7,477 bases of DNA from Candidatus Albibeggiatoa sp. nov. BB20 (GCA_016744725.1 JADGDW010000193.1:1-7477), one strand, 5' to 3'; positions 1-6,614 are shown, numbered from the stretch's first letter. Notes: generated from the letters alone by a model not told the origin. Program-made: numbers and translations.

Positions 1-168
1 TATTCCATCTCTCATATTATAAGCCATTCTTGAGTTTAGGGAGATAAATCTGTTCGCCTGAAAGGCGAAGGTTTTAACCTTATACATGGAAATAAAATAT
101 TCAATATGATGATGGCTTAAATCCGCGACAATATGTTCACGAGTTCGGCGGCGTGGTCTAGCGTTCAT
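1..168 (-). CDS. Unrecognised protein, N-terminal 56 codons (runs off left edge)
   Basis: An open frame starts at an ATG at 168 and is still open at base 1. It begins MNARPRRRTREHIVADLS and is rich in Arg at the start. From memory, the ADLSxxHxE opening resembles a family of uncharacterised bacterial proteins, but I cannot confirm this. After about residue 26 the sequence no longer looks like that family. This later part contains the 53-69 hairpin and a stretch resembling the repeat seen at 3736 and 7299, so the gene may be truncated or invaded. No strong Shine-Dalgarno precedes the ATG. A TTGACT box on the minus strand (220-225) could be a -35 element, but no well-spaced -10 follows. It could be a short intact gene, a broken gene or a chance frame. 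The 5' third looks coding and the rest is doubtful. Confidence 0.4.
   Translation of the reverse strand, partial: MNARPRRRTREHIVADLSHHHIEYFISMYKVKTFAFQANRFISLNSRMAYNMRDGI
53..69. repeat. Perfect 7-bp hairpin, ttcgcct/aggcgaa
   Basis: The arms at 53-59 and 63-69 are exactly complementary around a 3-base loop. The arms are GC-rich in an AT-rich surrounding. The hairpin lies inside the left-edge open frame and has no T-tract on either strand, so it is not an intrinsic terminator. It looks like a REP-type palindrome or the end of a small repeat. No second copy occurs in this window. Confidence 0.5.
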
Positions 169-207
169 GATGAATGTATGAAAATTATTTAAGATATAGG
201 ATTGTAA

Positions 208-224
208 TGACTTGGACTAAGTCA
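208..224. promoter_or_regulatory. Inverted repeat tgactt-N5-aagtca, possible operator
   Basis: Six-base perfect arms (208-213 and 219-224) flank a 5-base centre, between the tRNA-Thr 3' end and the start of the left-edge gene. The right arm overlaps the minus-strand TTGACT box at 220-225, which is where an operator for the left-edge gene could sit. No T-run follows on either strand, so a terminator is unlikely. A function is only inferred. Confidence 0.25.
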
Positions 225-283
225 AGAAAGAGATTTATTTAGGAGGTAATCAAAAAAGAAAGGGATTTCTGGTGAAAATATCT

Positions 284-356
<73 letters not shown>

Positions 357-370
357 GAAAGAAGTTTGCT

Positions 371-398
371 ATTATAGCGACCCATTCCAAGTTGTAAA
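371..398 (-). promoter_or_regulatory. Promoter of tRNA-Thr
   Basis: On the minus strand, TTTACA (393-398, five of six matches to the -35 consensus) and a perfect TATAAT (371-376) are separated by 16 bp. This would start transcription near 364, about eight bases before the mature tRNA end. It makes the tRNA independent of coq7 upstream. Confidence 0.7.
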
Positions 399-451
399 GT
401 TTTTTTGGCTTAATTTGATAATCGGTATAAAAATAATATCAAACGGTATTT

Positions 452-1090
452 TTAAACCCAATATGCTGTTGCTGTCATCACTTTAGACATCTGACCCATA
501 AGCCAACGTACAGGAGCTGGCAATGGTACACCGCCTGATTTAATTGCGACGGTTGCATGATGCGCTTCGTCCTGCTTCATTTGTTCTAAAATCGCCTGAC
601 TTTTCTGCTCTTGTTGCGGCATACGCTCTAAATGTTCTTCTAAATGTTTGACAACTTGCTTTTCAGTTTCTGCCACAAAGCCCAAACTATATTTATCACC
701 CGCAGCCCCCGCAACTGCACCAATCGTAAATGAACCGATATACCATAATGGATTCAATAAACTAGTACGCCCACCTAATTCTTCCACTCGCTTATGACAC
801 CAAATTAAATGGTCATTTTCTTCCCAAGCCGATTGCTGCATATTATTCCGTACTTCTTCACTACGTGCAGTCAATGCTTGGCCTTGATATAAGGCTTGTG
901 CTGAGACTTCACCAGAATGATTGATTCGCATTAAACCAACCACCTCACGTTTTTCTGTTTCAGACAATTCGGCATCCATTTGCTTATCAGCAGGATTTGG
1001 CCGTGTTGTGCCCAATGGTTGTCCAAACACCGTACGCAAACCTTGATCAAAATTAATAATCAAATGATCTAAAGGGGAATATTGACTCAT
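452..1090 (-). CDS. coq7: 3-demethoxyubiquinol 3-hydroxylase (Coq7 family)
   Basis: This is a di-iron, O2-dependent monooxygenase that adds the last ring hydroxyl in ubiquinone synthesis, at the inner membrane. In many proteobacteria it takes the role of UbiF. The product has 212 residues, near the usual bacterial length. The ligand set of the family is visible: E61 in NHSGE, E91-x-x-H94 in EENDH, E141 or E143 in VAETE, and E175-x-x-H178 in DEAHH. The segment around 113-130 (NPLWYIGSFTIGAVAGAA) is the hydrophobic helix typical of Coq7. The ATG at 1090 is preferred because GAGG lies seven bases upstream; a TTG two codons earlier is also in frame but less likely. It diverges from ispH. No clear terminator follows before the tRNA-Thr promoter. 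Confidence 0.95.
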   Translation of the reverse strand: MSQYSPLDHLIINFDQGLRTVFGQPLGTTRPNPADKQMDAELSETEKREVVGLMRINHSGEVSAQALYQGQALTARSEEVRNNMQQSAWEENDHLIWCHKRVEELGGRTSLLNPLWYIGSFTIGAVAGAAGDKYSLGFVAETEKQVVKHLEEHLERMPQQEQKSQAILEQMKQDEAHHATVAIKSGGVPLPAPVRWLMGQMSKVMTATAYWV

Positions 1091-1127
1091 GAGCAAACCT
1101 CTATTTTATTTACTAAGCAGATTCATT

Positions 1128-1133
1128 TATAAT
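1128..1133 (+). promoter_or_regulatory. Probable -10 box for ispH-purB
   Basis: A perfect TATAAT lies 67 bases before the ispH start in the coq7/ispH divergent spacer. The matching -35 position (around 1105-1110, tttatt) is poor, so the promoter may depend on an activator or be weak. Transcription would begin near 1140 and leave a leader of about 60 bases. No convincing minus-strand promoter for coq7 was found in the same spacer. Confidence 0.45.
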
Positions 1134-1161
1134 GCATCTTATTACAGCATTTTAGATGTCC

Positions 1162-1174
1162 ACTTCTTAGAAGT
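1162..1174. promoter_or_regulatory. Palindrome acttct-t-agaagt in ispH leader
   Basis: A perfect 6-base inverted repeat around one central base lies in the coq7/ispH spacer, downstream of the TATAAT box. It is flanked by two direct gtcca repeats (1158-1162 and 1173-1177). Its symmetry suits a dimeric regulator better than an RNA hairpin, which would have a very small loop. No known site was recognised. Confidence 0.25.
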
Positions 1175-1200
1175 CCATTATTTCAATTGGGTAAAAATGA

Positions 1201-2121
1201 ATGCAAGTCCTACTCGCCCAACCTCGTGGTTTTTGCGCAGGTGTTGTCCGTGCTATCGAAATTGTGGAACGCGCCTTACAACGTTATCCGCACCCCGTGT
1301 ATGTTTTACACGAAATCGTCCATAACCGTTATGTGGTTGATGATTTAAAAAATCGTGGCGCTATCTTTGTTGAAACCTTAGAAGAAGTCCCTTCAGGTTC
1401 AGTATGTATTTTTAGTGCCCATGGTGTTGCCACCGCTATTGTTAAAGGTGCTGAGCAACGTAAATTACAAGTCATTGATGCGACCTGTCCACTGGTGACT
1501 AAAGTCCATAATCAAGCCCAACGTTATATTAGTAAGGGCTATGAACTGGTAATTATTGGACATCAAGGTCATCCTGAAGTTGAAGGTACACGTGGCTGTG
1601 TTAATGGTACAGTGCATATTTTGTCTACAGTCAATGAAGTAACAAATTTACAAGTTGCTGACCCTGCCAAGTTAGCTTATGTTACTCAAACTACGCTGAG
1701 TGTTGATGATACGCGTGATGTGATTGCCGCTTTAACCCAGCGTTTTCCAGCCATACAAGGCCCTGACCTTAACGACATTTGTTACGCAACCCAAAATCGC
1801 CAAAATGCAGTGAGAGTATTAACTGCAACAGTTGATATTTTACTGGTGGTGGGTGCGCAAAATAGTTCTAACTCCAATCGTTTGCGAGAAGTCGGTGCAC
1901 TGCAGGGTATACAATCGTATTTGATTCAGGATGAGATGGATTTAAAACAAGAATGGTTTCAAAACAATGCTAAAGTTGGTGTTACTGCAGGTGCCTCTGC
2001 ACCTGAAGTTTTAGTCAATCAAGTGTTAGGACAGCTCAAAGCATGGGGTGTCAACCAGATTGAAACCATGGATGGCGAAGAAGAAACCACCGTATTTAAA
2101 ATTCCTGCCGAATTACTCTAA
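1201..2121 (+). CDS. ispH: 4-hydroxy-3-methylbut-2-enyl diphosphate reductase
   Basis: IspH (LytB) is the last enzyme of the MEP pathway. It reduces HMBPP to IPP and DMAPP in the cytoplasm using an iron-sulfur cluster. The 306-residue product begins MQVLLAQPRGFCAG. The three cluster cysteines are present at C12, C96 (DATCPLVTK) and C194 (DICYATQNR). The substrate-binding residues H41 (EIVHNRYVV), H74 (SAHGV), H124 and E126 (GHPEVEGT), T164/T165 (QTTLS) and the NSSNS motif are all seen. An ATG at 1197 is out of frame with the protein and is not the start. The ribosome site is weak (ggg about nine bases upstream). purB follows after 24 bp, so the two are probably co-transcribed. ispH diverges from coq7; both act in quinone or isoprenoid supply. 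Confidence 0.97.
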   Translation: MQVLLAQPRGFCAGVVRAIEIVERALQRYPHPVYVLHEIVHNRYVVDDLKNRGAIFVETLEEVPSGSVCIFSAHGVATAIVKGAEQRKLQVIDATCPLVTKVHNQAQRYISKGYELVIIGHQGHPEVEGTRGCVNGTVHILSTVNEVTNLQVADPAKLAYVTQTTLSVDDTRDVIAALTQRFPAIQGPDLNDICYATQNRQNAVRVLTATVDILLVVGAQNSSNSNRLREVGALQGIQSYLIQDEMDLKQEWFQNNAKVGVTAGASAPEVLVNQVLGQLKAWGVNQIETMDGEEETTVFKIPAELL

Positions 2122-2145
2122 AAAAAAGCTAAACACATAATTATG

Positions 2146-3531
2146 ATGAAACTTACCTCCCTTTCAGCTATTTCGCCTATTGATGGACGTTATTCTAGTA
2201 AAACTAAAGATTTACAAGAAATATTTAGTGAATATGGCTTAATTCGTTACCGCGTTTCTGTGGAAGTGCGCTGGTTACAATGGTTAGCACAACAGGATAA
2301 TATTCCTGAAATTCCTGCTTTTAGCGAACATGGGGATACTGTTTTAAATAATTTGGTTGAATATTTTAATGAAGACAACGCAATACGAGTTAAGCACATT
2401 GAGAAAACCACTAATCATGATGTGAAAGCAGTCGAATACTTTTTGCGTGAAAATATCGAAGATGATGAGGAATTAGAGCAGGCTAGCGAATTTATCCATT
2501 TTGCCTGTACTTCTGAAGATATTAACAATATGTCTTATGCCATGATGTTATTAGAAGCGCGTGACAAAGTATTGTTGCCTAAAATGTCTGAGGTGATTGA
2601 TAAAATTGCAGCTTTAGCACAGCGTTATCAAGATGTCCCTATGTTATCACGTACCCATGGTCAAACTGCATCACCTACGACCTTAGGTAAAGAAATGGCA
2701 AACTTTGCTTATCGTTTACATCGCCAACGTAAACAGTTGCAACAAACTGAAATATTGGGAAAATTCAACGGTGCTGTGGGTAATTTCAACGCACATTATT
2801 CAGCATACCCAAAAGTAAAATGGGCAGAGGTTTCCAAAGGATTTATTGAAAGCTTAGGTTTAACTTATAATCCGTATACTACTCAAATTGAACCTCATGA
2901 TTATCTTGCTGAATTTTTTGATATTACCAATCGATTTAATAATATTTTGCTTGATTTCAGTCGCGACGTATGGGGCTATATTTCCTTAGGTTATTTCAAA
3001 CAAAAAGCGATTACAGGCGAAATTGGCTCATCAACTATGCCGCATAAAGTCAATCCAATTGATTTTGAAAATGCTGAAGGCAATTTAGGTTTAGCCAATG
3101 CCATGCTGTCTCATCTTGGTGAAAAATTGCCTATTTCTCGTTGGCAACGTGATTTATCCGATTCGACGGTATTACGTAATTTAGGTGTGGGTATGGCGCA
3201 TAGTATGATTGCATATGAATCTTGTCTAAAAGGCATCAGTAAAATCGAAGCAAACACGAACATTTTAGAACGTGATTTAAATAATGCGTGGGAAGTGCTA
3301 GCCGAACCTGTACAAACCGTGATGCGTCGTTATGCGATTGAAGAAGCGTATGAAAAATTAAAAGATTTAACCCGTGGACGCGGTATCGATCAAGAACGTT
3401 TACAGCAATTTATTCAAAGTTTGGATATTCCTGTTGAAGAGAAAGAACGTTTGTTAAAACTCACGCCTGCATCTTATTTGGGTAATGCAGTTGAGCAAGT
3501 TGATAAATTAAGTCGGTATTTAAGCAGCTAA
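2146..3531 (+). CDS. purB: Adenylosuccinate lyase
   Basis: PurB cleaves SAICAR and adenylosuccinate, releasing fumarate, in two steps of purine synthesis; it acts as a cytoplasmic homotetramer. The 461-residue product matches the E. coli-type subfamily throughout, with SPIDGRY near the N-terminus, TTNHDVKAVEY at 88-98 and FACTSEDINN at 119-128. The general acid is H171 (LSRTHGQ). The fumarase/lyase signature GSSTMPHKVNP lies at 294-304, with catalytic S295. Counting from the ATG at 2146 reproduces the E. coli numbering for H171 and S295, so that start was chosen over the adjacent ATG at 2143. No Shine-Dalgarno is visible in the A/T-rich bases before the start. It is probably translated from the ispH transcript. 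Confidence 0.97.
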   Translation: MKLTSLSAISPIDGRYSSKTKDLQEIFSEYGLIRYRVSVEVRWLQWLAQQDNIPEIPAFSEHGDTVLNNLVEYFNEDNAIRVKHIEKTTNHDVKAVEYFLRENIEDDEELEQASEFIHFACTSEDINNMSYAMMLLEARDKVLLPKMSEVIDKIAALAQRYQDVPMLSRTHGQTASPTTLGKEMANFAYRLHRQRKQLQQTEILGKFNGAVGNFNAHYSAYPKVKWAEVSKGFIESLGLTYNPYTTQIEPHDYLAEFFDITNRFNNILLDFSRDVWGYISLGYFKQKAITGEIGSSTMPHKVNPIDFENAEGNLGLANAMLSHLGEKLPISRWQRDLSDSTVLRNLGVGMAHSMIAYESCLKGISKIEANTNILERDLNNAWEVLAEPVQTVMRRYAIEEAYEKLKDLTRGRGIDQERLQQFIQSLDIPVEEKERLLKLTPASYLGNAVEQVDKLSRYLSS

Positions 3532-3536
3532 TTTTT

Positions 3537-3583
3537 AGGGAGTACAGTATTGATTGATTTTGCAAGTTTTGTACTCCCTTTAG
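3537..3583 (+). terminator. Hairpin after purB, possible terminator
   Basis: Agggagtaca (3537-3546) pairs with tgtactccct (3570-3579), a perfect 10-bp stem with a 23-base loop that begins six bases after the purB stop. The T-run after it is short (ttta), and the long loop is unusual for an intrinsic terminator. It could stop transcription inefficiently or protect the mRNA 3' end. Confidence 0.45.
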
Positions 3584-3735
3584 GTCTCAAAATAATGGCA
3601 AAACAAAACCATGACTGATTTCAGCTTATTTGAAAAAGCACTCTAACAAAATTTGCAGGATATAAAATATTTTCAAGATGACACCCTTGAGCATCCTAAT
3701 TCTAATCATTTGTTGTTATACCTTTATTGCGTACT

Positions 3736-3823
3736 TATTCTCATATAGGCTTCTATTATCTTTAACAATAAGTTTGAACGGATTTGGATAAACTCAAGCA
3801 GCAATAGCCCTGTAATTGCATAG
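3736..3823 (+). repeat. Dispersed intergenic repeat, copy 1
   Basis: The core at 3781-3810, gatttggataaactcaagca and the following gcaatagccc, matches the sequence at 7346-7375 at 29 of 30 bases. Similarity continues downstream (taattgcatag against taattgtatag). A shared tattctcat lies 45 bases upstream of the core here and 47 upstream in copy 2, so the unit is about 88 bp. Neither copy lies within a clear gene. A plus-strand frame through the core ends in NSSSNSPVIA and a stop, but indels between the copies argue against coding. The nature of the repeat is unknown; it may be a mobile-element end or a small nonautonomous repeat. Confidence 0.7.
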
Positions 3824-3881
3824 GGAGTGAAAGTCTGGATGAGAGTTAATAGATGAGTGGCCATATATAAAATATAAAAAC

Positions 3882-3910
3882 TTGCAATTTCTAACGGAAA
3901 AACATATAAT
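3882..3910 (+). promoter_or_regulatory. Promoter of tRNA-Val
   Basis: TTGCAA (3882-3887) and a perfect TATAAT (3905-3910) are spaced by exactly 17 bp. The GC-rich bases tcgcgc follow the -10 box, a discriminator of the kind linked to stringent and growth-rate control of stable RNA genes. Transcription would begin near 3917, about 11 bases before the mature tRNA. Confidence 0.8.
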
Positions 3911-3927
3911 TTCGCGCTTCAAACGAC

Positions 3928-4002
3928 AGGCGCGTAGCTCAGTGGTAGAGCACCACCTTGACATGGTGGTGGTCGGTGGTTCGATCCCACTCGCGCCTAC
4001 CA
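3928..4002 (+). tRNA. tRNA-Val, anticodon GAC
   Basis: The gene folds as a complete cloverleaf of 75 bases including an encoded CCA. The acceptor stem is a perfect 7-bp aggcgcg/cgcgcct. The D arm is gctc/gagc. The anticodon stem is ccacc/ggtgg with loop ttgacat, giving anticodon GAC, which reads GUC and GUU valine codons. The T arm is ggtgg/ccact, with one G-U pair, around loop ttcgatc. It has its own strong promoter and lies 68 bp upstream of thrS. Confidence 0.97.
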
Positions 4003-4029
4003 AGTATCTCATTTAAGATATTCTTTCTA
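4003..4029 (+). terminator. Weak hairpin after tRNA-Val
   Basis: Agtatct (4003-4009) pairs with agatatt (4016-4022) with one G-U pair and a 6-base loop, directly after the encoded CCA. The bases ttctttct, an imperfect T-tract, overlap its 3' end and follow it. The stem is AT-rich, so termination would be partial, and some transcripts from the tRNA-Val promoter may continue into thrS. No good separate thrS promoter was seen in 4003-4070. Confidence 0.4.
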
Positions 4030-4070
4030 ACCCTTCTATATCCTAAATTCAGTGGTAATGGACGTTCACT

Positions 4071-5981
4071 ATGCCTATCATTACACTTCCTGACGGCAGC
4101 CAAAGACAATTTGATCAACCTGTAACAATTGTTGAAGTCGCTGCTAATATCAGCAAAAGCCTTTCAAAAGCAGCCTTAGCAGGAAAGCTTAACGGCACGT
4201 TAGTAGATACGTCAACCACGATTAACGATGATGCTGAATTGGCCATCATCACTGAGAAAGACCCCGAAGGTGTAGACGTTATTCGCCATTCTTGTGCTCA
4301 CTTAATGGCGCAAGCAGTCAAAGAATTATATCCAGAAACCCAAGTCACCATTGGTCCTGTGATTGAAAACGGTTTTTATTACGACTTTGCCCGTGCTGAA
4401 AAATTCACACCTGAAGATTTAGAAAAAATTCAAGCCAAAATGGAATTCATCGTCAAACAGAATTTACCTGTTGAACGTTCCGTGATGGTGCGCGAAGAAG
4501 CGATTGCGTTTTTCAAACAACAAGGTGAACAATACAAAGCCCAAATCATCAGCGATATTATTCCCGAAGGTCAAGAAATTTCACTCTATAAACAAGGTGA
4601 TTTTATTGATTTATGTCGCGGCCCTCACGTCCCTAGCACCAGCAAAATTAAAGCGTTTAAATTGCGCAGCTTGGCGGGTGCATATTGGCGTGGCGATTCC
4701 AATAATGAAATGTTACAACGGATTTATGGCACAGCATGGGGCAGTAAGAAAGATTTAACCGATTATTTGCACCGTTTAGAAGAAGCGGAAAAACGTGACC
4801 ATCGTAAATTAGGCAAGCAATTAGACTTATTCCACTTTCAGGAAGAAGCCCCAGGCATGGTATTCTGGCATCCAAAAGGCTGGGCGTTGTATCGCAATAT
4901 CGAAAATTACATGCGTAAACGTTTAAATGAATACGGCTATCAAGAAGTCAATGCGCCTTTATTGTTAGATCGCAGTTTGTGGGAAAAATCAGGGCATTGG
5001 GATAAGTTTGCGGGCAATATGTTTACCACACATTTTGAAAACCGCGATTATGTAATCAAGCCAATGAACTGCCCTGGTCACATTCAAATCTTTAACCAAG
5101 GCCTGACAAGCTATCGCCAATTGCCGTATTTAATTGCTGAATTCGGTTTAGTGCATCGTAACGAAGCCTCTGGCACATTACATGGTTTAATGCGGGCTCG
5201 ACGTTTTGTACAAGATGATGCCCACGTTTTTTGTACCGAAGATCAATTGCAAGAAGAAGTCACCAAATTAATCGATTTCACATTTTCCGTATATAAAGAC
5301 TTTGGTTTTGAAGAAGTCTTAATCAAATTATCTACACGCCCAGAAAAGCGGGTTGGCAATGATGACGTGTGGGATAAATCAGAAAAAGCCTTAGAAGTTG
5401 CACTTGATAGCAAAGGTTTAGATTGGGAATTGCAACTGGGTGAAGGCGCATTTTATGGCCCGAAAATCGAATTTACTTTGAAAGACTGCATTGGCCGAAC
5501 TTGGCAATGTGGCACAATTCAAGTTGATTTCTCAATGCCGGGACGTTTAGGTGCAGAATATGTAGCGGCTGATGGGTCTAAGCAAGTGCCCGTGATGATT
5601 CACCGCGCGATTTTAGGTTCACTAGAGCGTTTTACCGGTATTTTAATTGAGCATTATGCGGGATTATTCCCAAGCTGGTTAGCACCTACCCAAATTTCGG
5701 TGCTCAATATCACTGATGCACAAGCCGATTATGTGCACGAAGTGACAAAAATATTACAAAAAAATGGATTTAAAGTCGAATCAGACTTGAGAAATGAGAA
5801 AATAGGGCTTAAAATTCGGGAACATACTTTGCAAAAAGTACCTTACTTACTCGTTGTAGGTAAACGGGAAATGGAAAATCAACAAGTCGCAGTACGTACG
5901 CGTGGTGGTGAAGACTTAGGTTCTATGCCTCTCAATGATTTTATTGAAAAATTAAACGCGGAACTTACGGGCTTTATTTAG
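4071..5981 (+). CDS. thrS: Threonine--tRNA ligase
   Basis: ThrRS is a class II synthetase that charges tRNA-Thr and edits mischarged Ser-tRNA-Thr in the cytoplasm. The product has 636 residues (642 in E. coli). The TGS domain spans about 1-60. The editing domain spans about 65-225 with H73, H77, C182 and H186. The catalytic core spans about 240-530, with the zinc ligands C334 (MNCPGH), H385 and H511 and motif 2 R363 (VHRNEASG). The anticodon-binding domain spans about 540-636. All these residues match E. coli numbering. TGGA about eight bases upstream is a modest ribosome site. The stop TAG at 5979-5981 lies inside the Shine-Dalgarno of infC, which follows in the same frame. It is the first gene of the translation operon here. 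Confidence 0.98.
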   Translation: MPIITLPDGSQRQFDQPVTIVEVAANISKSLSKAALAGKLNGTLVDTSTTINDDAELAIITEKDPEGVDVIRHSCAHLMAQAVKELYPETQVTIGPVIENGFYYDFARAEKFTPEDLEKIQAKMEFIVKQNLPVERSVMVREEAIAFFKQQGEQYKAQIISDIIPEGQEISLYKQGDFIDLCRGPHVPSTSKIKAFKLRSLAGAYWRGDSNNEMLQRIYGTAWGSKKDLTDYLHRLEEAEKRDHRKLGKQLDLFHFQEEAPGMVFWHPKGWALYRNIENYMRKRLNEYGYQEVNAPLLLDRSLWEKSGHWDKFAGNMFTTHFENRDYVIKPMNCPGHIQIFNQGLTSYRQLPYLIAEFGLVHRNEASGTLHGLMRARRFVQDDAHVFCTEDQLQEEVTKLIDFTFSVYKDFGFEEVLIKLSTRPEKRVGNDDVWDKSEKALEVALDSKGLDWELQLGEGAFYGPKIEFTLKDCIGRTWQCGTIQVDFSMPGRLGAEYVAADGSKQVPVMIHRAILGSLERFTGILIEHYAGLFPSWLAPTQISVLNITDAQADYVHEVTKILQKNGFKVESDLRNEKIGLKIREHTLQKVPYLLVVGKREMENQQVAVRTRGGEDLGSMPLNDFIEKLNAELTGFI

Positions 5982-5985
5982 GAGG
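5981..5985 (+). promoter_or_regulatory. infC Shine-Dalgarno overlapping the thrS stop
   Basis: The sequence taggagg contains both the thrS stop (TAG, 5979-5981) and a strong GGAGG ribosome site eight bases before the ATC start of infC. A strong SD offsets the poor start codon, and the overlap means ribosomes ending thrS sit on the infC start region. Confidence 0.8.
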
Positions 5986-5993
5986 ACAGATTC

Positions 5994-6512
5994 ATCGCAG
6001 CAGAAAAAAACGCACGCATCAACGAGCAAATTAATGTTCCAAAAGTCAGATTGATTGATGCGGACGGTGAGAATGTTGGAGTTGTTTCGGTTCAGGATGC
6101 TCAAACGCGAGCCAGTGAAGCAGAATTAGACTTGGTTGAAATTTCACCAAGTGCAAAGCCGCCTGTTTGTCGCATCATGGATTATGGCAAGTATTTGTTT
6201 GAGCAAAACAAAAAACGTCAAATTGCTAAGAAGAAACAGAAACAAGTACAGGTCAAAGAAGTCAAATTCAGACCGACAACAGAAGAAGGCGACTATAAAG
6301 TTAAATTGCGTAATGCAATGCGCTTTTTAGAAGACGGGGATAAGACGAAAGTTACTATTCGTTTTCGTGGTCGTGAAGTGACACACCAAGACATTGGCCG
6401 TCAATTATTGGCACGTTTAGAAAAAGACATTGGTGAATTAGGCAATGTTGAGCAGCGTCCCAAGATGGAAGGCCGACAAATGGTGATGATTATATCCCCA
6501 AGTAAAAAATAG
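5994..6512 (+). CDS. infC: Translation initiation factor IF-3, AUC start
   Basis: IF3 binds the 30S subunit, checks the start codon and initiator tRNA, and keeps subunits apart. The protein has 172 residues (about 180 in E. coli). The N domain begins AAEKNARINEQINVPKVRL and includes PPVCRIMDYGKY at 57-67. A Lys/Gln-rich linker lies at about 73-86. The C domain includes FRPTTEEGDYKVK and IRFRGREVTH. The start is inferred: the frame is closed by the thrS TAG at 5979, and the only plausible initiator before conserved sequence is ATC at 5994, eight bases after GGAGG (5981-5985). A TTG at 6051 would delete the conserved N-terminal strand. Initiation at AUU in E. coli infC lets IF3 repress its own translation; AUC here should do the same. 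Stop-in-SD spacing suggests coupling to thrS. Confidence 0.95.
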   Translation: MAAEKNARINEQINVPKVRLIDADGENVGVVSVQDAQTRASEAELDLVEISPSAKPPVCRIMDYGKYLFEQNKKRQIAKKKQKQVQVKEVKFRPTTEEGDYKVKLRNAMRFLEDGDKTKVTIRFRGREVTHQDIGRQLLARLEKDIGELGNVEQRPKMEGRQMVMIISPSKK

Positions 6513-6529
6513 TTGTTGTGGTTTTTGAG

Positions 6530-6572
6530 AAAGGGGGCACGGAACAAGTGTTTTGTGTCCTTTGTCTTTTTT
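6530..6572 (+). promoter_or_regulatory. Hairpin with T-tract between infC and rpmI (attenuator-like)
   Basis: In the 102-bp infC-rpmI spacer, gggcac (6535-6540) can pair with gtgtcc (6555-6560), extended by aaa/ttt with a bulge. An alternative stem pairs ggaacaa (6541-6547) with ttgt-g-tcc (6553-6560). The bases tttgtctttttt follow immediately, as in an intrinsic terminator. Two competing stems upstream of rpmI suggest attenuation. In E. coli, bL20 represses rpmI translation through structures in this region; whether this element binds L20 is inference. Confidence 0.45.
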
Positions 6573-6614
6573 GTACCCTGCGACTTTTCATAAAAACTTT
6601 GGAGTTTAAACAAA

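Larger units (their letters stand above)
3532..3927. other. Gene-poor gap between purB and tRNA-Val
   Basis: This 396-bp stretch holds a hairpin after purB, one copy of a repeat (3736-3823) and the tRNA-Val promoter. It also holds a plus-strand frame beginning at 3611 (MTDFSLFEKAL) that meets a stop at 3644. The frame then continues open to the stop at 3746-3748, reading QNLQDIKYFQDDTLEHP and onward. This could be a decayed gene with one nonsense codon, or chance. The start vaguely recalls transposase N-termini, which I cannot support further. No intact gene was found on either strand. Confidence 0.6.

Noticed and set aside
241..247. Perfect-looking Shine-Dalgarno aggaggt on the plus strand
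   Set aside because: The only nearby start (GTG at about 272) reads into the antisense of tRNA-Thr; no gene follows.
357..451. Intrinsic terminator for coq7
   Set aside because: Only a 4-bp AT stem and scattered T-runs are present, so no convincing hairpin can be drawn.
1089..1325. Plus-strand open frame of 78 codons beginning within the coq7 start
   Set aside because: It overlaps ispH in another frame, and the conserved IspH residues are in the frame starting at 1201.
3794..4012. Minus-strand open frame of 72 codons
   Set aside because: It is antisense to tRNA-Val and its promoter; the reading is produced by the tRNA sequence and has no gene-like features.
4003..4070. thrS autoregulatory operator resembling the tRNA-Thr anticodon arm, as in E. 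coli
   Set aside because: The leader is short and I found no stem-loop with a threonine anticodon-like loop; only a hairpin next to tRNA-Val is visible.
5979..5996. ThrS-IF3 fusion by readthrough of the in-frame UAG
   Set aside because: The frame is shared, but a strong SD and a plausible AUC start explain infC expression; nothing signals programmed readthrough.
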